NCBI RefSeq assembly: GCF_015694725.1
Contig: NZ_JADQDQ010000004.1
Location: 372,001-436,000, forward strand
Direction: 5' to 3'
Source of the DNA: Hymenobacter jeongseonensis
GTDB taxonomy: Bacteria > Bacteroidota > Bacteroidia > Cytophagales > Hymenobacteraceae
DNA: 64,000 nucleotides
The position numbers were made by a program, and so were the translations under genes. Positions 26,137 to 36,441 of this stretch are shown piece after piece; position 1 is the first letter of the stretch; each line of letters begins with the position of its first letter. The notes under the pieces were generated by a model. That model did not search any database. It saw only the letters and a list, made by a program, of their open reading frames with translations, and had not been told where the DNA came from.

Positions 26137-27561
26137 GTGTCTTACCAACTCACCACTGCCCACCGCCGCTTGCTCGCCGACACCGTCACGCCGGTGGGCT
26201 TGTACCTGCGCCTGCGCGACCAGTATTCCAATTGCCTACTGCTGGAAAGTGCCGACTACCACGGCCAGCAAAACGCCTTCAGCTACTTGGTGTGCGAGCC
26301 GCTGGGAACGTTTGAGCTGCGGCGCGGTGGCGAGTTGCGCCAATCGTTTCCCGACGGCCGCACCACCAGCCAGCAGCTGCGTGAACCGCGGCAGGCGCTG
26401 GCCGAGTTGCGGGCCTTTGCCGCCGCCTTCGTGCCCCATGCCGCTGCGGCGAAGATGCCGTTCATCAACACGGGCCTTTTCGGTTACATGGGCTACGAGG
26501 CCGTGCAGAGTTTCGAGGATGTGACCTTCGACGCTAGCAAGGTGCCGGCCGGCGACGTGCCGCTTATCCGTTACGGCGTGTATCGTTACGTCATTGCCTT
26601 CAACCACTTCCGGCAGGAGCTGTTCCTGTTTGAGCACGGCGTGGCTGGTGTTGAAGCCCCAAACGATGGCCTTGAACGGCTCGAAAACCTGGTGCGCAAC
26701 CCCAGCGTGCCGGTGTTCAACTTCGCAACGGTAGGCGAGGAGGCCAGCAACCAGACCGATGCCGAGTTTTTGGCGCGGCTCACGCAGGGGCAGGCCCACT
26801 GCCTGCGCGGCGATGTATTCCAGATTGTGCTGTCGCGCCGGTTCCAGCAGGGCTTTTCCGGTGATGAGTTCAACGTGTACCGGGCGCTGCGGTCCATCAA
26901 TCCTTCACCCTACCTGTTCTACTTCGACTACGGCGACTATAAAATCTTCGGTTCCTCGCCCGAGGCCCAGGTGCTGGTGCAGGGCCGCGAAGCCAGCCTG
27001 TACCCCATTGCCGGCACCTACCGCCGCACCGGCGACGATGCCGCCGACGCCGCCGCCGCCCAGCGCCTCGCCGCCGACCCCAAGGAAAACGCCGAACACG
27101 TGATGCTGGTGGACCTGGCCCGCAACGACCTGGCCCGCCATGGTACCCAGGTGAAAGTGCGCACCCTGCGCGAAATCCAGTTTTATTCCCACGTCATTCA
27201 CCTTGTCAGCCACGTCACGGCCGAACTCGACCCCGGCACCGATACCCTGCAGGTAGTGGCCGATACCTTCCCGGCCGGCACGCTCTCGGGCGCCCCCAAG
27301 CACCGGGCCCTGCAGCTGATTGATGGCCTGGAGCCCACCGCCCGCGGCTACTACGGCGGCTGCATCGGCCACTTGGGCTTTGACGGTAATTTCAACCACG
27401 CCATCATGATTCGCTCGTTTTTGAGCACTGGCAACCAACTGTATTTCCAGGCCGGCGCTGGGGTGGTGGCCGCATCCAGCGTGCAGTCGGAACTGGAGGA
27501 GGTGCACCACAAGCTGGGCGCACTGCGGGCGGCGCTCCTCGCCGCCACCGATGTTAAATAG
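26137..27561 (+). CDS. trpE: anthranilate synthase component I
   Basis: 474 residues from a GTG start at 26137; no in-frame ATG lies between the attenuator and this codon. The chorismate-binding domain shows DVFQIVLSRRFQQGF, YLFYFDYGDYKIFGSSPEAQV, PIAGTYRRTGDD, KENAEHVMLVDLARNDL, and the end block [32 protein letters not shown] with FQAGAGVVAASSVQSELEEVHHK. It converts chorismate and ammonia or glutamine to anthranilate together with TrpG. It is the first gene of the operon and is separated by 22 bp from trpG. Confidence 0.96.
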   Translation: MSYQLTTAHRRLLADTVTPVGLYLRLRDQYSNCLLLESADYHGQQNAFSYLVCEPLGTFELRRGGELRQSFPDGRTTSQQLREPRQALAELRAFAAAFVPHAAAAKMPFINTGLFGYMGYEAVQSFEDVTFDASKVPAGDVPLIRYGVYRYVIAFNHFRQELFLFEHGVAGVEAPNDGLERLENLVRNPSVPVFNFATVGEEASNQTDAEFLARLTQGQAHCLRGDVFQIVLSRRFQQGFSGDEFNVYRALRSINPSPYLFYFDYGDYKIFGSSPEAQVLVQGREASLYPIAGTYRRTGDDAADAAAAQRLAADPKENAEHVMLVDLARNDLARHGTQVKVRTLREIQFYSHVIHLVSHVTAELDPGTDTLQVVADTFPAGTLSGAPKHRALQLIDGLEPTARGYYGGCIGHLGFDGNFNHAIMIRSFLSTGNQLYFQAGAGVVAASSVQSELEEVHHKLGALRAALLAATDVK

Positions 27562-27583
27562 GAGTAAGCCCGACCATTCAGAC

Positions 27584-28153
27584 ATGAAAATCCTCGTTCT
27601 CGATAACTACGATTCCTTCACCTACAACCTGGTGCATCTGCTGCGCGAGCTGGGCCACGGCGCCAACCTGACCGTGACCCGCAACGACCAGCTGCCCCTC
27701 GAGGCGGTGGACGCCTACGATGCCATCATGCTCTCGCCCGGTCCCGGCATTCCGGCCGAAGCCGGCCTGATGCCCCAAATCATCAAACAATACGCGCCCA
27801 CCAAGCGCATTCTGGGCGTGTGCCTGGGCCACCAGGGGCTGGCCGAGAGCTTCGGCGCCACACTCTACAACATGCCGGCCGTGCTGCACGGCGTGGCCAA
27901 CGAAGCGGAAGTAACCGCGCCCGACGAGCGGCTGTTTGCCGGCCTGCCGCCCCGTTTCCAAGTGGGCCGCTATCATTCCTGGGCCGTGCGCCCCGAAACC
28001 ATGCCCGCCGAGCTGGAAACCACTGCCCGCGACGCCAACGGCGAGGTACTGGCTTTCCGCCACCGTCAGTTCGACGTGCGCGGCGTGCAGTTTCACCCGG
28101 AAAGTATTCTCACCGAGCACGGCCACAAAATGCTGGAAAATTGGTTGAGTTAA
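27584..28153 (+). CDS. trpG: anthranilate synthase component II, glutamine amidotransferase
   Basis: 189 residues from the ATG at 27584, which gives the conserved start MKILVLDNYDSFTYNLVH. Class I glutaminase triad: C80 in GVCLGHQGLAESFG, plus His and Glu in VQFHPESILTEHGHKMLENW. SPGPGIPAEAG is the conserved oxyanion region. It supplies ammonia to TrpE. The frame also opens at 27551, overlapping trpE, but the homology begins at 27584. A REP-like palindrome separates it from trpD. Confidence 0.95.
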   Translation: MKILVLDNYDSFTYNLVHLLRELGHGANLTVTRNDQLPLEAVDAYDAIMLSPGPGIPAEAGLMPQIIKQYAPTKRILGVCLGHQGLAESFGATLYNMPAVLHGVANEAEVTAPDERLFAGLPPRFQVGRYHSWAVRPETMPAELETTARDANGEVLAFRHRQFDVRGVQFHPESILTEHGHKMLENWLS

Positions 28154-28177
28154 GAGTTGAAAAATGAGTTAAGTGGT

Positions 28178-28273
28178 GTCATGCTGAGCGAAGCCGAAGC
28201 ATAACACCACGAGAGTAAACCAATAATGAATTGAATTGCGCAGTAGGGATGCTTCGGCTTCCCTCAGCATGAC
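28178..28273. repeat. REP-like palindrome inside the trp operon, copy 5
   Basis: Arms GTCATGCTGAGCGAAGCCGAAGCAT (left) and ATGCTTCGGCTTCCCTCAGCATGAC (right), with a 45-bp AT-rich interior. It fills the 115-bp gap between trpG and trpD, and its right arm contains the ATG that could start trpD. The hairpin could alter transcription or stability of the distal trp message. Confidence 0.85.
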
Positions 28274-29291
28274 GTTCGAGAACCAACCGACTGTTTTGAA
28301 ACAGATTCTCACCAAGCTTTTTGACCACCAGCCCCTGACCCACGCCGAGGCGCACGCCGCCATGCGGCAACTGGGCGAGGGCGGGTCTAACCCGGCTGAA
28401 ACCGCCGCGTTCCTGGCTGTTTATCGGATGCGGCCCATCACGGTGGCGGAGCTGGCGGGTTTCCGCCAGGCTTTGCTGGACCTGAGCCGCAACCCCGAGT
28501 TGGGTACAAACGAGGTATTGGATATCGTGGGCACGGGCGGTGACGGCAAAAACACGCTCAATATTTCCACACTGGCTTGCTTCGTGGTGGCCGGGGCGGG
28601 AGTGAAGGTGGCCAAGCACGGCAACTTTGGCGTGTCGTCGGTATCGGGGGCTTCCAATGTGCTGGCGCACCACGGCTATGATTTCGAGGCATCCTCCGAC
28701 CAACTGCGGCGGCAACTCGACCAAGCGGGCATCTGCTTTTTGCACGCGCCGGCTTTCCATCCGGCCATGCGGCACGCCGGCCCGGTGCGCCGCGAGTTGG
28801 GCTTGCGCACATTTTTCAACATCCTCGGTCCGCTGGTGAACCCGGCCCGGCCGGCCGCGCAACTGCTGGGCGTGTTCAACCTGGAACTGCAGCGCGTCTA
28901 TCATTACCTGATGCAGCCCACCGGCACACGCTACGCCGTGGTGCACGCCCTGGATGGCTACGATGAATTGGCCCTTACCGGCCCGGCTAAAGTGGTGTCG
29001 TCCTTTGATGGCGAGCGGCTGCTCACTCCCGACTCGTTGGGTCTCGCCGGCTGCACCGCTACTGATTTGGCCGGCGGCAGCACCGCCGCCGCCGCCGCCG
29101 AGCTATTCAAGCAGGTTTTGGATGGAAAGAGTACTGCTGCCCAGCGCAACGTGGTGACCGCCAATGCCGCCCTTGCTCTGCAATGCGCCCGCCCCGGCTT
29201 GAACTGGGAAGACGCGCTGGCGCAAAGCCGCGAATCGTTGGACTCCGGAGCCGCCAAACGCGCTTTCGAAACCATGCTCAGCCTTAAATAA
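28269..29291 (+). CDS. trpD: anthranilate phosphoribosyltransferase
   Basis: 340 residues from the ATG at 28269, or 331 from a TTG at 28296. Family members begin with the sequence that follows the TTG (KQILTKLFDHQPLTHAEA), so the ATG, which lies inside the repeat, may give only a short extra tail. Conserved blocks: DIVGTGGDGKNTLNIST (PRPP-binding), KHGNFGVSSVSGASNVLAHHGY, and FLHAPAFHPAMRHAGPVRRELGLRTFFNILGPLVNPA. It transfers phosphoribose to anthranilate, the second step of tryptophan synthesis. Confidence 0.94.
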   Translation: MTFENQPTVLKQILTKLFDHQPLTHAEAHAAMRQLGEGGSNPAETAAFLAVYRMRPITVAELAGFRQALLDLSRNPELGTNEVLDIVGTGGDGKNTLNISTLACFVVAGAGVKVAKHGNFGVSSVSGASNVLAHHGYDFEASSDQLRRQLDQAGICFLHAPAFHPAMRHAGPVRRELGLRTFFNILGPLVNPARPAAQLLGVFNLELQRVYHYLMQPTGTRYAVVHALDGYDELALTGPAKVVSSFDGERLLTPDSLGLAGCTATDLAGGSTAAAAAELFKQVLDGKSTAAQRNVVTANAALALQCARPGLNWEDALAQSRESLDSGAAKRAFETMLSLK

Positions 29292-29369
29292 TGGTGGCGT
29301 TTCCAGCCCAATTTTCTCACTAATCAACGTTGCGCGAAGCAAAAGCTTTGCCTGCCTGTTTCCCTAACC

Positions 29370-30194
29370 ATGTCCCAGCCTACCATCCTCCAAACCATCG
29401 TCGCGCACAAGCGGAAAGAAGTGGCCGCCCGCCGCGAGCTGGTGCCCATCAAACTGCTCGAAAGCAGCCTGTACTTCGCGTCGCAGCCGCTGTCGCTCCG
29501 CCAGTATTTGCTGCGGGAAAACGGCAGCGGCCTCATCGCCGAGTTCAAGCGCAAATCGCCTTCCAAGGGCTGGATAAACCAATACGCGCCGGTAGAACGC
29601 ACCACGCTGGGCTACATGCAGGCCGGCGCGGCCGCCTTGTCTATCCTAACCGATGCGGAGTTTTTCGGCGGCAAAAACGAGGACCTGACCACGGCGCGCC
29701 GCTTCAATTTCTGCCCCATTTTGCGCAAAGATTTTGTGGTAGATGAATACCAGATTCTCGAAGCCAAGAGCATTGGGGCCGACGCCGTGCTGCTGATTGC
29801 GGCGGTGCTCTCGCCGGAGGAAATCAAAGCGTTGGGTGGCCTGGCGCGTTCGCTCGGTCTCGAAGTCCTGTTGGAAGTGCACGATGGCGAAGAGCTGGCC
29901 CGCTCAGTAAATGCCGAGGCCGTGGATTTGGTGGGAGTCAACAACCGCAACCTGCACGACTTCAGCCTGAGTCTGGACACCTCGTTGGAGCTGGCCACCG
30001 CCATTCCCAACGACTTCGTCAAGGTTTCGGAGAGCGGAATCACCAGTGCGGCCGCCATTGGGCAGCTGCGCGAGGTGGGCTACCGCGGCTTTCTGCTGGG
30101 CGAAGCCTTTATGCGCAATGCCCGGCCCGAGCGCGCCTGTGCCGCCTTGGTGCAGGAAATCGCCGCGCTGCCCAAAGCAGCTCTCATTTCGTAG
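29370..30194 (+). CDS. trpC: indole-3-glycerol-phosphate synthase
   Basis: 274 residues with the family pattern: ILQTIVAHKRKEVAARR at the start, LIAEFKRKSPSKGWI (substrate-phosphate and catalytic Lys/Glu region), ALSILTDAEFFGG, PILRKDFVVDEYQI (catalytic Lys), DAVLLIAAVL, LLEVHDGEEL, DLVGVNNRNL, KVSESGI and GFLLGEAFM. A (beta/alpha)8 enzyme closing the indole ring. It is a single-function protein, not fused to TrpF. Confidence 0.95.
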   Translation: MSQPTILQTIVAHKRKEVAARRELVPIKLLESSLYFASQPLSLRQYLLRENGSGLIAEFKRKSPSKGWINQYAPVERTTLGYMQAGAAALSILTDAEFFGGKNEDLTTARRFNFCPILRKDFVVDEYQILEAKSIGADAVLLIAAVLSPEEIKALGGLARSLGLEVLLEVHDGEELARSVNAEAVDLVGVNNRNLHDFSLSLDTSLELATAIPNDFVKVSESGITSAAAIGQLREVGYRGFLLGEAFMRNARPERACAALVQEIAALPKAALIS

Positions 30195-30207
30195 TCAGCT
30201 TCGAAAC

Positions 30208-30945
30208 ATGAAAACGCCGCGCCATTTACCCGCTGATGTTGCCTTGGCGGCCGGCTTGCCCGGGCCGGGCCAGGCGTCAGAGTCCGCTACTCGGTTGGTG
30301 GGCCCCTCCCGGCTTCTGGTGAAAGTGTGCGGCATGCGCGACGCGGCGGCCCTGGCAGAAGTGGCGGCGCTAAAGCCCGACTTTCTGGGTTTTATTTTTG
30401 CGCCCGCCTCCCCGCGTTTTGTAGGGGATGTGCTGGCCCCGGCACAGGTGCAAGCCTTGCCCGCCAGCATCTGGAAAGTGGGGGTGTTTGTGAACGAAAC
30501 CACCGAAACGATGCTAGCCACCGCCGCGCGGTTTGGGCTGGGCGCCGTGCAGCTGCACGGCCAGGAAACCCCCGCGCAGTGCGAAGAGCTGAACGAGGCC
30601 GGGCTGCTGGTAATGAAAGCTTTTTCGGTGGGCAAATCCGTTGATTTCGATGCCTTAATGCCCTATGTGCCGCATTGCGACTTTTTTCTTTTCGATACCA
30701 AAGGGGCCGCGCCGGGCGGTAACGGCGCCGTTTTCGACTGGGATTTGTTGAAACACTACCACCTGCCCGTGCCGTATTTCCTGGCGGGCGGGCTGGGGGT
30801 GGAGCACGCCGCCGAACTGGTTACGCTACAACTTCCCGGCTTGGTTGGAGTGGATCTAAATAGCCGTTTCGAAACCGCGCCCGGTGTGAAAGACGCTCGC
30901 CGGGTGGGGCAGATGCTGGCCGCGTTGCGGCCGCCGCACTCCTGA
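30208..30945 (+). CDS. trpF: phosphoribosylanthranilate isomerase
   Basis: 245 residues from the ATG at 30208, 13 bp after trpC. The family core begins at about residue 36 (LLVKVCGMRD, with the catalytic Cys) and includes FLGFIFAPASPRFVG, VGVFVNE, AVQLHGQET, FFLFDTK (catalytic Asp), YFLAGGLGVEHA and GVDLNSRFETAPGVKDARRV. The first 32 residues are not part of the usual fold; a GTG at 30298 is an alternative start nearer the core. Confidence 0.93.
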   Translation: MKTPRHLPADVALAAGLPGPGQASESATRLVGPSRLLVKVCGMRDAAALAEVAALKPDFLGFIFAPASPRFVGDVLAPAQVQALPASIWKVGVFVNETTETMLATAARFGLGAVQLHGQETPAQCEELNEAGLLVMKAFSVGKSVDFDALMPYVPHCDFFLFDTKGAAPGGNGAVFDWDLLKHYHLPVPYFLAGGLGVEHAAELVTLQLPGLVGVDLNSRFETAPGVKDARRVGQMLAALRPPHS

Positions 30946-30987
30946 AAAGTCTAACTACTCCATCCTGAGTATATACTACTAACTGTC

Positions 30988-32184
<1,197 letters not shown>

Positions 32185-32232
32185 TATTTCCCGCGGCGGC
32201 TGGCCTCCGCAAGCTGCCGCGGGAAACTTCTC

Positions 32233-33015
32233 ATGAACAACCGAATCAAAAACGCTTTCGCGAGCAAGCAAAACCTGCTCAATCTTTACTTCACGGCCGG
32301 CTACCCGGGTCTGCACGATACCCTGCCGCTGGCCAAGGCGCTGGTAGCCGCCGGGGCCGACATTCTTGAAATCGGCATGCCGTTTTCGGACCCCCTGGCC
32401 GATGGTCCCGTTATCCAACGCAGCAGCTCCGCCGCGCTGGCCAATGGCATGAACTTGCCCGTGCTGTTTGGGCAGTTGCAGGAGCTCCGCGCCGCCGTGC
32501 CCGAAACGCCGGTGCTGCTCATGGGCTACCTCAACCCCGTGCTGCAATACGGGATGGAAGCCTTCCTGAAGAAAGCCGCGGAAGTGGGAGTCGATGGCCT
32601 GATTCTGCCCGACCTGCCCTTGGACGAGTACGAGGAAATGTATCATCCGCTCTTCCAGAAATACGGCTTGAAAGCCGTGTTCCTCGTTACCCCACAGACG
32701 TCGGAAGCCCGCATTCGGCGGCTCGATGCGCTGTCGGAAGCCTTTCTCTACCTCGTGTCGGGTCCTGGCACCACGGGCGGTACCACGCTGCCCGACGTGG
32801 AAGCCCAGCAGGAATACTTCCAGCGCATCTCGGCCATGAACCTGAAAAACCCGCGGCTAATCGGTTTCGGCATCGCCGATAAAACCGGGTTTGACCGCGC
32901 CTGCGAGCACGCCGATGGGGCCATTATCGGCTCGGCCCTCATTCGGGCCCTCGAAGACACCGACGATGCCCCGGCTACCGCTGCCCGGTTTGTGCAAGGC
33001 ATCAAGCACGCATAG
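32233..33015 (+). CDS. trpA: tryptophan synthase alpha chain
   Basis: 260 residues of TIM-barrel fold. Catalytic residues E46 (ILEIGMPFSDPLADGP) and D57 are in place; LLMGYLNPVLQYG, GLILPDLPLDEY, FLYLVSGPGTTGG, and GFGIADKTGF with GAIIGSALI are the phosphate-binding loops. It cleaves indole-3-glycerol phosphate to indole, which is channelled to TrpB. It is the last enzyme of the pathway; a DAHP synthase gene follows after 48 bp in the same direction. Confidence 0.97.
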   Translation: MNNRIKNAFASKQNLLNLYFTAGYPGLHDTLPLAKALVAAGADILEIGMPFSDPLADGPVIQRSSSAALANGMNLPVLFGQLQELRAAVPETPVLLMGYLNPVLQYGMEAFLKKAAEVGVDGLILPDLPLDEYEEMYHPLFQKYGLKAVFLVTPQTSEARIRRLDALSEAFLYLVSGPGTTGGTTLPDVEAQQEYFQRISAMNLKNPRLIGFGIADKTGFDRACEHADGAIIGSALIRALEDTDDAPATAARFVQGIKHA

Positions 33016-33063
33016 CTATTTCTAAAAAGTCATTCAGCAGGACGCTCTTTTTCCAGTAAATCC

Positions 33064-34068
33064 GTGATAATTCAACTTGAAAACGCTGCCGTGGTGCCCG
33101 CCATCACGGAACACCTGAAGCAGCAAGGCTACAAAAGCACCGAGGTGACCACCCAACACGCGCACTACCTGGTGGCCATTGGGAAGAAGGATTTCGACAT
33201 CCGCACCATTGGCCAGCTGCCGGGCGTGCGCGACGTGCACCGCGTATCGGACGACTACAAGCTGGTGAGCCGCAAGTGGCGCGTGAAGCCCACCGTGCTC
33301 GACCTCGGCGATGGCGTGACCATTGGCGAGGGCACGCTGGCGCTTTGCGCCGGCCCGTGCAGCATCGAGAGCGAAGCCCAGATGGAAAAGGTGATGAACC
33401 ACTTGCTGGAAAACGGCGTGCGCCTGATGCGCGGCGGCGTGTTCAAGCCCCGTTCGTCGCCCTACTCGTTTCGTGGCCTGGGCATGGACGGCTTGCGGCT
33501 GTTTCACAGCATGGCCCGGGAGCGCGGCATCAAAATCGTGACCGAGGTAATGCAGGTATCGCAGGTGGAGGAAATGCACGACTTCGTGGACGTGTTTCAG
33601 GTGGGCGCCCGCAACACGCAGAACTTCAACTTGCTAGATGCCCTGGGCGGCGTTGACAAGCCGGTGATGATTAAGCGCGGTATTTCGGGTACCATTGAGG
33701 AACTGCTGTCGTCGGCGGAGTACGTGTTTTCGGGCGGCAATGAAAAGCTGATTCTCTGCGAGCGAGGCATCCGCACGTTCGAGACGGCCAGCCGCAACAC
33801 GCTGGACTTGAATGCAGTACCGATTCTGAAGGAGAAGAGCCACTTGCCCGTGATTGTGGACCCCTCGCACGGCATTGGCATTCGGGAGTATGTGCCGGCT
33901 ATGGCCCTGGCTGGCGTGCTGGCCGGCGCTGATGGCATTGTGTACGAAACCCACGAAACGCCCGAAACGGCAGCTTCGGATGGCCAGCAGACGCTGAATT
34001 TTGATGAGTCGGCGAAACTGGTACGCAACCTGCGCCGGGTGTTTGCGCTGCGGGGCGAACTGGAATAG
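33064..34068 (+). CDS. aroF: 3-deoxy-7-phosphoheptulonate (DAHP) synthase
   Basis: 334 residues from a GTG start. The N-terminal ferredoxin-like regulatory-type domain (about 1-75, MIIQLENAAVVPAITEHL) precedes the KDO8P-like barrel: LALCAGPCSIESEAQM, LMRGGVFKPRSSPYSFRGLG, VTEVMQ, VFQVGARNTQNFNLL, KPVMIKRGISGTIEELLSSAEY, ILCERGIRTFE and VIVDPSHGIG. It catalyses the first step of the shikimate pathway. Its location makes the whole route from central metabolism to tryptophan respond to the same attenuator, if transcription continues through. Confidence 0.93.
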   Translation: MIIQLENAAVVPAITEHLKQQGYKSTEVTTQHAHYLVAIGKKDFDIRTIGQLPGVRDVHRVSDDYKLVSRKWRVKPTVLDLGDGVTIGEGTLALCAGPCSIESEAQMEKVMNHLLENGVRLMRGGVFKPRSSPYSFRGLGMDGLRLFHSMARERGIKIVTEVMQVSQVEEMHDFVDVFQVGARNTQNFNLLDALGGVDKPVMIKRGISGTIEELLSSAEYVFSGGNEKLILCERGIRTFETASRNTLDLNAVPILKEKSHLPVIVDPSHGIGIREYVPAMALAGVLAGADGIVYETHETPETAASDGQQTLNFDESAKLVRNLRRVFALRGELE

Positions 34069-34275
34069 AAAAAGTTGGACTGTTGAGCTTGCGTAAATTT
34101 ATTTTTTCAACAGCTCTTGCATAACCAAAATCGGTTCTTAAATTCGTCTTAATCATGCGCCTCCAACACGTCAATATTACCAACCTAATGACTTGCCCCA
34201 AACAGGGTGAGAATGGGCTGCAATTGGCAAAGAGGAAGAACAAGGCATGATGCCAAAACTTCTCTAGAAACCTTT

Positions 34276-34313
34276 AAAAGCCCGAATCCGCCAGGATATC
34301 GGGCTTTTTTTTC
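34276..34313 (+). terminator. intrinsic terminator between aroF and phhA
   Basis: AAAAGCCCGA / TCGGGCTTTT with a T8 run, in a 256-bp gap. It lies only 11 bp before the phhA start, so it could be either the operon end or an attenuator of phhA. A 31-codon frame at 34154-34249 has no enrichment for Phe or Tyr codons and was not called as a leader. Confidence 0.85.
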
Positions 34314-34324
34314 GCCTACTCACT

Positions 34325-35041
34325 ATGTTTGCCAAGCACCCCCACGCGCACGCCACCGGCCAGGACCAATTGGTTTGGAAAATCTTATTTGACCGTCAGA
34401 CAGCGCTGCTGCACCGGCGGGCTGCGCCTGCCTTCAGCCAGGGGTTGGCCCGGCTCGGGTTGCGGCGCGAAGCCATCCCGGACATCGGGGAGCTCAGCGC
34501 CACGGTTTTTGCGGAAACGGGCTGGCAGTTGGAGCCGGTAGGCCGCCCGTTTGAGCCGGCGGCGTTTTTTGAGTTCCTGGCCGAGCGCCGGTTCCCGATT
34601 GTGACCCGCATCCGGCCCATGCACGCGTTCGATTTCAGCCCGCAGCCGGACTTGTTCCACGATTTGTTCGGGCACGTACCCATGCTGTTGGACGAAGGCT
34701 TGGCCGATTTTCTGCACATGTTGGGGCAGGCGTACCGGGCGCAGCCCGTGGGCTCGCCGGCCCGCGAGCAGCTGTGGGCCCTGTATTTCTTCACGGCCGA
34801 GTTTGGTTTGGTGCAGCACGAGGGCCAGCCGCGCTTGTACGGCGCGGGCTTGTTGTCCTCGGCCGGGGAAATCCACCACTGCGTGAACGAGAACACGCCC
34901 CGCGTAATTTTCGATTTGGCCACGGTGCTGCGCACTCCCGTTACGGGCGAGCGGTATCAGCAGCAATATTTCGTGCTGCCCGCCTGGGAACAGCTCACCG
35001 AATGCGTGGCCGAGTTGGCCGGCATGTTCGTCACGGTTTAG
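34325..35041 (+). CDS. phhA: phenylalanine 4-monooxygenase
   Basis: 238 residues. The non-heme iron ligands are present: H112 and H117 in FHDLFGHVPMLL, and E159 in YFFTAEFGLVQ. The pterin-binding region FPIVTRIRPMHAFDFSPQPDLF precedes them, and LLSSAGEIHHC follows. The enzyme hydroxylates phenylalanine to tyrosine with tetrahydropterin. It is somewhat shorter than typical bacterial forms but lacks none of the catalytic residues. It probably serves aromatic amino acid balance next to the trp/aroF operon. Confidence 0.92.
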   Translation: MFAKHPHAHATGQDQLVWKILFDRQTALLHRRAAPAFSQGLARLGLRREAIPDIGELSATVFAETGWQLEPVGRPFEPAAFFEFLAERRFPIVTRIRPMHAFDFSPQPDLFHDLFGHVPMLLDEGLADFLHMLGQAYRAQPVGSPAREQLWALYFFTAEFGLVQHEGQPRLYGAGLLSSAGEIHHCVNENTPRVIFDLATVLRTPVTGERYQQQYFVLPAWEQLTECVAELAGMFVTV

Positions 35042-35094
35042 GGCGCGCTGGAATGCATGCGGCCGCAGACCGCAGTGGGTTGTAGCTTAGCGCC

Positions 35095-36441
35095 GTGCTG
35101 TTCGAATTCAGAGCCCAAAGTGCGTTGTTGCTGCCCTTCGTGGTGCCTGGTTTGGTGCTGGCTATCCATTTGGCGGTGCGGGCGGTGCGCAGCAGCACCT
35201 GGGCCGATGGCCTGCTGGGTTTGCTGCTGCTGCTCAATGTATTGCCCGTAGCGCAGTGGATGCTGGGCTTTGCCGGCTGGTACGACAGCCACGACGCGCA
35301 TTCGACGGCAATGTTCTACGTGCCGTGGCGGCCCTGGCTGGCCTGGGGCCCAGTGTTCTACCTGTACTTCCGCAGCCTGACCAACCAGGAGTTTGAGATG
35401 CGGCGCCACTGGTGGCACCTAGTGCCGTGGCTGCTGTATGTGGGCGCCTATGTAGCGGCCGCCGGGTACGACGTGGCCTGGCAGCACGCCGTGCTGGGGA
35501 AAGCCATGCCGTACCACTTTGGCACCAAAGGCGCGGCCGTTCAGGCATTAGAAGGAGTTGATTTGCTGCCCGATGTAATTGGCTACGCCTCCATGCTGGC
35601 CTATGGCGTAGCCACCCTGCGCCGCTATCGCCGCTACCGCCGCTACCTCGACAACAACTTCTCGGATACTACCCGGCTGCGGTTTCGCGGCTTGCGCGAT
35701 TTGCTGGTAGCGGCGTTGCTGGCCCTGGTGGTCTGGTTGGGCTTTGAGGCATTGAATACCTTGGTTGGACCACTCGGGTATAACGACTCCTGGTATGCGT
35801 ATCTGGCCAATGGTCTGCTGATTTACTACCTCAGTGTGGTGGGTTTGCAAGCCAACTACGCGGCGGTGGTCCCCCTGCGCTTTGAGCCCGATTCCGACGA
35901 GAGCATTCGCTCAAACTCAGTACCCGCTCTGGAAAAGCCACCCCAGGATGTCCCGGCTTTCACCCCATCTAGAGTGGGTGCAGCAGTTGCGGAAAAGTCC
36001 CCACGGCCAGCAGCGAATCTTTTAGAAGCCGCCGATTCGCAAGCGGACCAGTCTACTCCTCAAACTGAAGTCAGTTTCGCCGCCGCCCCGCTGGCGCCGG
36101 AACTGCATCCGTGGCGCGCGAAACTGCTGCGCCTGATGGACGAAGAGCAGCCGTGGCTGGAGCCGGAACTTACCTTAGCCGAGTTGGCGCTGCGCCTGCG
36201 CACCAACACCTCCTTGCTTTCGCACGTCATCAATACCGGGTGTGGGCAAAACTTCAACGATTTTGTGAACCGCTACCGGGTGGCGGAAGCCGAGCGCAAG
36301 CTGCAAGACCCCCGGCTGGCGCATTACTCCTTGGTAGGCATAGCGTTAGAATGCGGGTTTAATTCCAAGTCTACGTTCAATCGGGTGTTCAAGAAGATAA
36401 CCGGCCGCACCCCCGGCGAGGTTAACAGGCCCAAATCATAA
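35095..36441 (+). CDS. AraC-family regulator with N-terminal membrane domain
   Basis: 448 residues from a GTG start. The first 250 residues contain about seven hydrophobic helices (for example LLLPFVVPGLVLAIHLAV, GLLGLLLLLNVLPVAQW, LLVAALLALVVWLGF), a Pro/Ser-rich linker follows, and the C-terminus is a double helix-turn-helix (LTLAELALRLRTNTSLLSHVIN ... LVGIALECGFNSKSTFNRVFKKITGRTPGEV). This layout is common in Bacteroidota and suggests a membrane-tethered sensor-regulator. The target is not known; the DoxX-fusion gene 96 bp downstream is the obvious candidate. Confidence 0.9.
   Translation: MLFEFRAQSALLLPFVVPGLVLAIHLAVRAVRSSTWADGLLGLLLLLNVLPVAQWMLGFAGWYDSHDAHSTAMFYVPWRPWLAWGPVFYLYFRSLTNQEFEMRRHWWHLVPWLLYVGAYVAAAGYDVAWQHAVLGKAMPYHFGTKGAAVQALEGVDLLPDVIGYASMLAYGVATLRRYRRYRRYLDNNFSDTTRLRFRGLRDLLVAALLALVVWLGFEALNTLVGPLGYNDSWYAYLANGLLIYYLSVVGLQANYAAVVPLRFEPDSDESIRSNSVPALEKPPQDVPAFTPSRVGAAVAEKSPRPAANLLEAADSQADQSTPQTEVSFAAAPLAPELHPWRAKLLRLMDEEQPWLEPELTLAELALRLRTNTSLLSHVINTGCGQNFNDFVNRYRVAEAERKLQDPRLAHYSLVGIALECGFNSKSTFNRVFKKITGRTPGEVNRPKS

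Noticed and set aside
34154..34249. 31-codon frame before phenylalanine hydroxylase considered as a second leader peptide
   Set aside because: It has no run of Phe, Tyr or Trp codons, so nothing links it to amino-acid attenuation; the terminator at 34276-34313 is more simply the end of the trp-aroF transcript.
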